Assembly (NCBI GenBank): GCA_945871945.1
Contig: CAMBXY010000054.1
Span: forward strand, 1-9,293
Direction: 5' to 3'
Origin: Bordetella parapertussis
GTDB taxonomy: Bacteria > Pseudomonadota > Gammaproteobacteria > Burkholderiales > Burkholderiaceae_C
DNA length: 9,293 bases
In this document: positions 6,757 through 9,293 of the stretch, one piece after another
How positions within the stretch are numbered: position 1 is the stretch's first letter
Layout of the letters: each line of letters opens with the position of its first letter
Translations under genes and position numbers: made by a program
The notes under the pieces: model-generated
What the model saw: the letters and a program-made list of their open reading frames with translations, nothing else
Databases searched by the model: none
What the model was told of the DNA's origin: nothing

Positions 6757-6835
6757 AAAATGGGGAATTTGTTGCAAAACTCTTATTTAGCTCAAGTTTC
6801 TTCGGCCAAAACCGACCATTAGATGACCCCATTTT
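6757..6835. repeat. 9-bp perfect inverted repeat upstream of the lipoprotein gene
   Basis: AAAATGGGG at 6757-6765 is matched by CCCCATTTT at 6827-6835, 61 nt apart. In between lies a smaller TCGG-CCAAAA-CCGA hairpin. The right arm ends 26 nt before the preferred lipoprotein start. It may be a looped operator or a structured 5' leader, or coincidence. No convincing -35/-10 pair was found in the 6609-6861 spacer, which otherwise holds only the possible gene remnant. Confidence 0.35.
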
Positions 6836-6850
6836 CCGAAAAATCACATC

Positions 6851-6854
6851 AGGA
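6851..6854 (+). promoter_or_regulatory. Ribosome binding site deciding the lipoprotein start
   Basis: AGGA lies 7 nt before the ATG at 6862. It supports this start over the in-frame ATG at 6823, which would bury the lipoprotein signal peptide behind 13 polar residues and lacks a ribosome site. Confidence 0.7.
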
Positions 6855-6861
6855 CTGTTGT

Positions 6862-7551
6862 ATGAAAAGAATATTCACCCTTGGGCTGCACCTCCTGCTG
6901 CTTGGCTTGGTGGCCTGCACAACTGTCTCGCCCATAAGCTCACTCTTTGCGCCTAAGCCTCATCAGGTGGTCTTGGGTTCCAACAGCTTTGGTTTTCCAC
7001 AAGACAAAATGACGGTTTTGGGCTCGACCCAGGGCCAAACTTTTGAGACCCGCCACAGCACTTTGCGCCATGCGAGTTGCGCCAAAGGCAGCATGGACAT
7101 TGTGGAGTTCTCAGGCACCATAGACCCTGTCAGTTTGCAAAGCTTGCAAGCACATATGCACAACCTCTCCCAATGCATCAACAGCCAAGGCCAGCGTGTG
7201 CCGCCTCAGGTCTACCTCAACTCCAATGCCGGCAAACCGCTTTTAGGCATAGAGCTGGGCCAAGTGTTGGGGCGCTATGGGGCAGAAGCGGTGGTCACCG
7301 AAGGGCAAGTTTGCTCGGGCGCTTGCGCCGTGGGTTTTCTCACTGCGCGCCAGCGCAGCGTTAAATCCAATGGACGGGTGGTCTTGTACTTTAACGGCGC
7401 CAAGAACAATGGTTTCGATTGCGCCCGCTCCAACGATATGATGCCTCTAAAAAACCATTTCCTCGTTGCCGCTGGTCGCACCGAGGGAACCGCTTTGTAC
7501 AACCAAGCACTGACCTACTGCAACAGCGACAGGGGCTGGGAGATTTCCTGA
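6862..7551 (+). CDS. Putative lipoprotein with a degenerate ClpP/crotonase-like (COG3904-type) periplasmic domain
   Basis: From the ATG at 6862 the protein has 229 residues. It begins MKRIFTLGLHLLLLGLVAC: a positive N-terminus, a Leu-rich core and the lipobox LVA-Cys19, so it should be lipid-anchored in the periplasm. After a linker, FSGTIDP (83-89), QVYLNSNAGKPL (116-127), ELGQVLGRYGAEAVV (131-145), CSGACAVGFL (151-160) and RQRSV follow. This is the order of strands and loops in periplasmic ClpP/crotonase-fold proteins of the COG3904 type. In those, from memory, the active loop reads C-x-Ser-Ala-C; here the third position is Gly153, and no His appears in the VVLYFNG strand. Catalysis is therefore doubtful and a binding or scaffold role is more likely. 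Six further Cys (73, 105, 151, 155, 187, 220) suggest disulfides. The stop lies 1 nt before the ParA gene, pointing to translational coupling. The function is unknown. Confidence 0.85.
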   Translation: MKRIFTLGLHLLLLGLVACTTVSPISSLFAPKPHQVVLGSNSFGFPQDKMTVLGSTQGQTFETRHSTLRHASCAKGSMDIVEFSGTIDPVSLQSLQAHMHNLSQCINSQGQRVPPQVYLNSNAGKPLLGIELGQVLGRYGAEAVVTEGQVCSGACAVGFLTARQRSVKSNGRVVLYFNGAKNNGFDCARSNDMMPLKNHFLVAAGRTEGTALYNQALTYCNSDRGWEIS

Positions 7552-7552
7552 T

Positions 7553-8179
7553 ATGCCGGTGATTGTCATTGCCAACCCCAAAGGCGGGGCTGGAAAATCC
7601 ACTTTATCAACCAATGTCGCAGGCTTTTTTGCCTCGCAAGGCCACGCGGTCATGCTCGGCGACGCCGATGTCCAGCAGTCCTCACGACTGTGGCTGAGCC
7701 TGCGACCCGAGCAGGTTCCGCGCATCACCACTTGGGAGTTGCAAGCCGATTTGGTGTTGACAGCCAAGCCTCCTAAAGGCACCACCCATGTGGTGATCGA
7801 TACCCCAGGGGGGCTGGACGGCTGGCGCTTCAAAGAAGTGTTGGGGCGTGCCGAGAAAATCATAGTTCCCATCATGCCCAGCATTTTTGATATGTATGCG
7901 GCGCAAAACTTTCTCACCAAACTGCGTGAAATTGTCGGCAACACCCGCACCAAAGTAGGCGTGGTGGGCATGCGGGTCGACGAGCGCACCTTGGCAGCCA
8001 ACAAATTGCGTGAATTCATGGACACACTCGACTTGCCCATCGTCGGCTATTTGCGCGACACCCAACACTATTTGCACTTGGCCGCGCACGGTCTGAGCAT
8101 GTTTGATATCACCCCTGGCAAGGTGGAAAAAGACTTGCTGCAGTGGCGTCCTATTTGCCAGTGGCTGCAAGACCCTTGA
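7553..8179 (+). CDS. Orphan ParA/MinD-type ATPase
   Basis: This 208-residue protein belongs to the ParA/MinD (SIMIBI) ATPases, which dimerise on ATP and position DNA, protein complexes or membrane machinery. The deviant Walker A motif is NPKGGAGKST at 8-17, with the signature Lys10 and the P-loop Lys15. The switch I/A' region is GDADVQQSS (36-44), with Asp37 and Asp39. Walker B is VVIDTPGG, with Asp83. There is no N-terminal helix-turn-helix of plasmid P1-type ParA and no obvious C-terminal amphipathic MinD membrane helix. It is short, like many chromosomal orphan ParAs. No parB or parS-like repeat is nearby, so chromosome segregation is unlikely to be its job. It starts 1 nt after the lipoprotein stop, with GGGAG inside the lipoprotein end about 10 nt upstream as ribosome site. 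The two are surely co-expressed, suggesting a role positioning or supporting an envelope-linked process. It converges on the next gene. Confidence 0.93.
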   Translation: MPVIVIANPKGGAGKSTLSTNVAGFFASQGHAVMLGDADVQQSSRLWLSLRPEQVPRITTWELQADLVLTAKPPKGTTHVVIDTPGGLDGWRFKEVLGRAEKIIVPIMPSIFDMYAAQNFLTKLREIVGNTRTKVGVVGMRVDERTLAANKLREFMDTLDLPIVGYLRDTQHYLHLAAHGLSMFDITPGKVEKDLLQWRPICQWLQDP

Positions 8180-8193
8180 AGCTTTTCTTTTTG

Positions 8194-9084
8194 CTAAGAC
8201 TGTGGGTTGGCTGCTAAAAACCCCAAAATAGCCTGCGCCACCTTGGAAGGCGCTTCGCGCTGCGGGAAATGCCCTACGCCAGCGAGCAGTTGGCGCTGGT
8301 AGGGTCCAGTGAAAAACTTCTCGCGATGGGCAGATGTGGCGGGCAGGCTCACCCCATCAACTTCACCATGCAGCATCAGCGTGGGCACATGCAACACCGG
8401 TGCGGGTTGCAACAAGGCCTCATCCGCGTCGTAATAAGGGTCGCTGGGCGCGTGGCCCCAACGGTGCTGGTAAGAATGCAGCACCACCTCAGCCCAATCG
8501 GGGTTGTTAAACGCCAAAGCGGTTTGATCAAACTCGGCAGGCAAATACCAGCCCTTGGGTGCCCAGGTGTCCCACATGCGTTGAGAAAACTCCTTGGCGT
8601 TTTCGCGCACATAGCGCTCGCCGCGTGCCGTGGCCATGAACCAGTGGTACCAGTACAACTGGGTTTGCTCCATGCTCAAGGCTTGTGTGGGATCGTTGGT
8701 ACCGTAACCCACTGAGATCAACACCATATGGCTGGCAATGCCAGGCTCAAGTCCGCAGGCATTGGCCACCGCCCGTGCGCCCCAGTCGTGGCCTACCAAC
8801 ACCGGCTTTTCAAGACCTAAGGCGTGCACAAACTCGACCATATCGCGCCCCAAACTTGAGAGCTGCCCCGTGCGCGGCGTGTCTTCACGTAAAAAAGTGG
8901 TGGGCAAAAACCCCCTTAAAGCAGGTGCGATGACGCGGTAGCCCGCTTGCACCAAATGCGGCACGACTTCATGCCAAGAGCGCGGACTGTCGGGCCAACC
9001 GTGGGTGAGCACGATGGCGTGTTGTCCCTCGGGATTCCATTCTTTGTAGCCTATACGCAGCAACGCGGTTTCAATAAATTGCAT
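8194..9084 (-). CDS. Alpha/beta hydrolase, epoxide hydrolase/haloalkane dehalogenase-like (Asp nucleophile)
   Basis: This is a 296-residue alpha/beta-fold hydrolase. The oxyanion motif HGWPDSPRSW is at 28-37. The nucleophile elbow is VGHDWGA, with Asp100, the acidic nucleophile of epoxide hydrolases, haloalkane dehalogenases and fluoroacetate dehalogenases; esterases and meta-cleavage hydrolases have Ser there. Asp243 in GEVDG is the likely acid and His272 in GVGHFPQREAP the base, so the triad is complete. A Trp/Tyr-rich cap (YWYHWFMA near 144-151, then WAPKGWYLP) lies between. The substrate cannot be told; epoxide hydrolysis is the commonest assignment. The frame stays open upstream to 9234, but the extra 50 residues are Gly/Arg/Cys-rich, unlike the family and antisense to the hydratase gene, so the ATG at 9084 (MQFIETALLRIGYKEW) is preferred. 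No strong ribosome site is seen. The stop is 14 nt from the ParA stop, convergent, and no terminator hairpin is visible there. Confidence 0.92.
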   Translation of the reverse strand: MQFIETALLRIGYKEWNPEGQHAIVLTHGWPDSPRSWHEVVPHLVQAGYRVIAPALRGFLPTTFLREDTPRTGQLSSLGRDMVEFVHALGLEKPVLVGHDWGARAVANACGLEPGIASHMVLISVGYGTNDPTQALSMEQTQLYWYHWFMATARGERYVRENAKEFSQRMWDTWAPKGWYLPAEFDQTALAFNNPDWAEVVLHSYQHRWGHAPSDPYYDADEALLQPAPVLHVPTLMLHGEVDGVSLPATSAHREKFFTGPYQRQLLAGVGHFPQREAPSKVAQAILGFLAANPQS

Positions 9085-9101
9085 GGCTGGTATGTTACTC
9101 A

Positions 9102-9123
9102 ATGCCGTGGGGCAACACGGCGT
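9102..9123. promoter_or_regulatory. Hairpin/dyad in the divergent hydrolase-hydratase spacer
   Basis: ATGCCGTG at 9102-9109 pairs with CACGGCGT at 9116-9123 around a 6-nt loop: eight pairs with one G-T wobble, of which six core pairs are perfect. It lies centrally in the 60-nt gap between the divergent starts at 9084 and 9145, where an operator or leader structure would be expected. There is no T-run on either side, so terminator function is unlikely. Confidence 0.35.
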
Positions 9124-9144
9124 CCCTGTGCCACACTGGCGACT

Positions 9145-9293
9145 ATGAATACCCCTGCCCTGCCCCTGTGGTCTGGCGCGCAAGCCGCCGCCCAAGAACT
9201 GCTCCGCCAGCAAGCAGCGGGTGAGGCTTTCCATGCCTTGTTAGCACCTTTTGAGCCACCCAATTTGGCCCAGGCTTATGCCACCCAAGACGC
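9145..9293 (+). CDS. 2-keto-4-pentenoate hydratase-like protein (MhpD/FAH superfamily), N-terminal part
   Basis: An ATG at 9145 opens a frame with no stop to the right edge, giving 49 residues. It reads MNTPALPLWSGAQAAAQELL, then RQQAAGEAFHALLAPFE, then PPNLAQAYATQDA. The pattern of a helix with Ala/Leu, then a Pro-rich turn, then x-x-AYA-x-QDA is the usual N-terminal start of 2-keto-4-pentenoate hydratases and related 2-oxo-diene hydratases or decarboxylases (MhpD, HpaH, DmpH). These hydrate dienols from meta-cleavage of aromatics. The catalytic metal-binding part is outside the window, so the exact substrate is open. It is divergent from the alpha/beta hydrolase across 60 nt, and only a weak ribosome site (TGGCGA) precedes it. 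Codon use in this stretch is consistent with a real gene, and the antisense continuation of the hydrolase frame is the less likely reading. Confidence 0.72.
   Translation, partial: MNTPALPLWSGAQAAAQELLRQQAAGEAFHALLAPFEPPNLAQAYATQD

Noticed and set aside
7447..8040. A 197-codon open frame on the minus strand
   Set aside because: Antisense to the ParA gene, whose Walker motifs establish the plus strand as coding.
7553..8179. Chromosome or plasmid partition locus
   Set aside because: No ParB gene, no parS-like inverted repeats and no replication gene are nearby; the ATPase is an orphan in this window.
8194..9293. Meta-cleavage operon (MhpC-type hydrolase plus MhpD-type hydratase)
   Set aside because: The hydrolase has an Asp nucleophile (GHDWG) instead of the Ser of C-C bond hydrolases, and the two genes are divergent, so they are not a standard meta-cleavage pair.

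Overview
This window looks like ordinary chromosome from a betaproteobacterium of the order Burkholderiales, most likely Comamonadaceae. That placement rests on the polyhydroxyalkanoate genes, on how closely PhaC and PhaB follow the Cupriavidus-type proteins, and on the moderate-to-high GC coding style. It is inferred from family resemblance, not from a database search. I see no rRNA, tRNA, CRISPR array, insertion sequence or phage gene.

Left block (1-4229, all minus strand). In transcription order this reads maleylacetoacetate isomerase (maiA), peptidoglycan editing factor (pgeF/yfiH), class I PHA synthase (phaC), acetoacetyl-CoA reductase (phaB), and the N-terminal part of a quinone-oxidoreductase-like MDR protein that runs off the left edge. 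Spacing is tight: maiA and pgeF overlap, with 60 nt from pgeF to phaC, 36 nt from phaC to phaB, and 17 nt from phaB to the MDR gene. Co-transcription is therefore plausible. PhaB makes (R)-3-hydroxybutyryl-CoA with NADPH and PhaC polymerises it. The thiolase gene phaA is absent from this cluster, so acetoacetyl-CoA must come from a thiolase encoded elsewhere.

Middle block (4322-6608, plus strand). A zinc-ribbon Nudix hydrolase with a TTG start is transcribed divergently from maiA. After a GC hairpin and a perfect TATAAT box comes an L-lactate permease (lldP/lctP family).

Right block (6609-9293). A 253-nt spacer holds a possible C-terminal gene remnant on the minus strand and a 9-bp inverted repeat. 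It is followed by a tightly coupled pair on the plus strand: a lipoprotein that resembles periplasmic ClpP/crotonase-fold proteins but seems to lack the nucleophile, and an orphan ParA-type ATPase starting 1 nt after the lipoprotein stop. Converging on this pair is an epoxide hydrolase/haloalkane dehalogenase-type alpha/beta hydrolase. Divergent from that hydrolase, across a 60-nt gap with a hairpin, is the start of a 2-keto-4-pentenoate hydratase-like gene that runs off the right edge.

Most of the window is recognisable metabolism. The part most likely to hide undescribed biology is the lipoprotein-ParA pair at 6862-8179. Several start codons differ from the longest open frame (maiA, pgeF, lldP, the lipoprotein and the alpha/beta hydrolase), and these are explained entry by entry.
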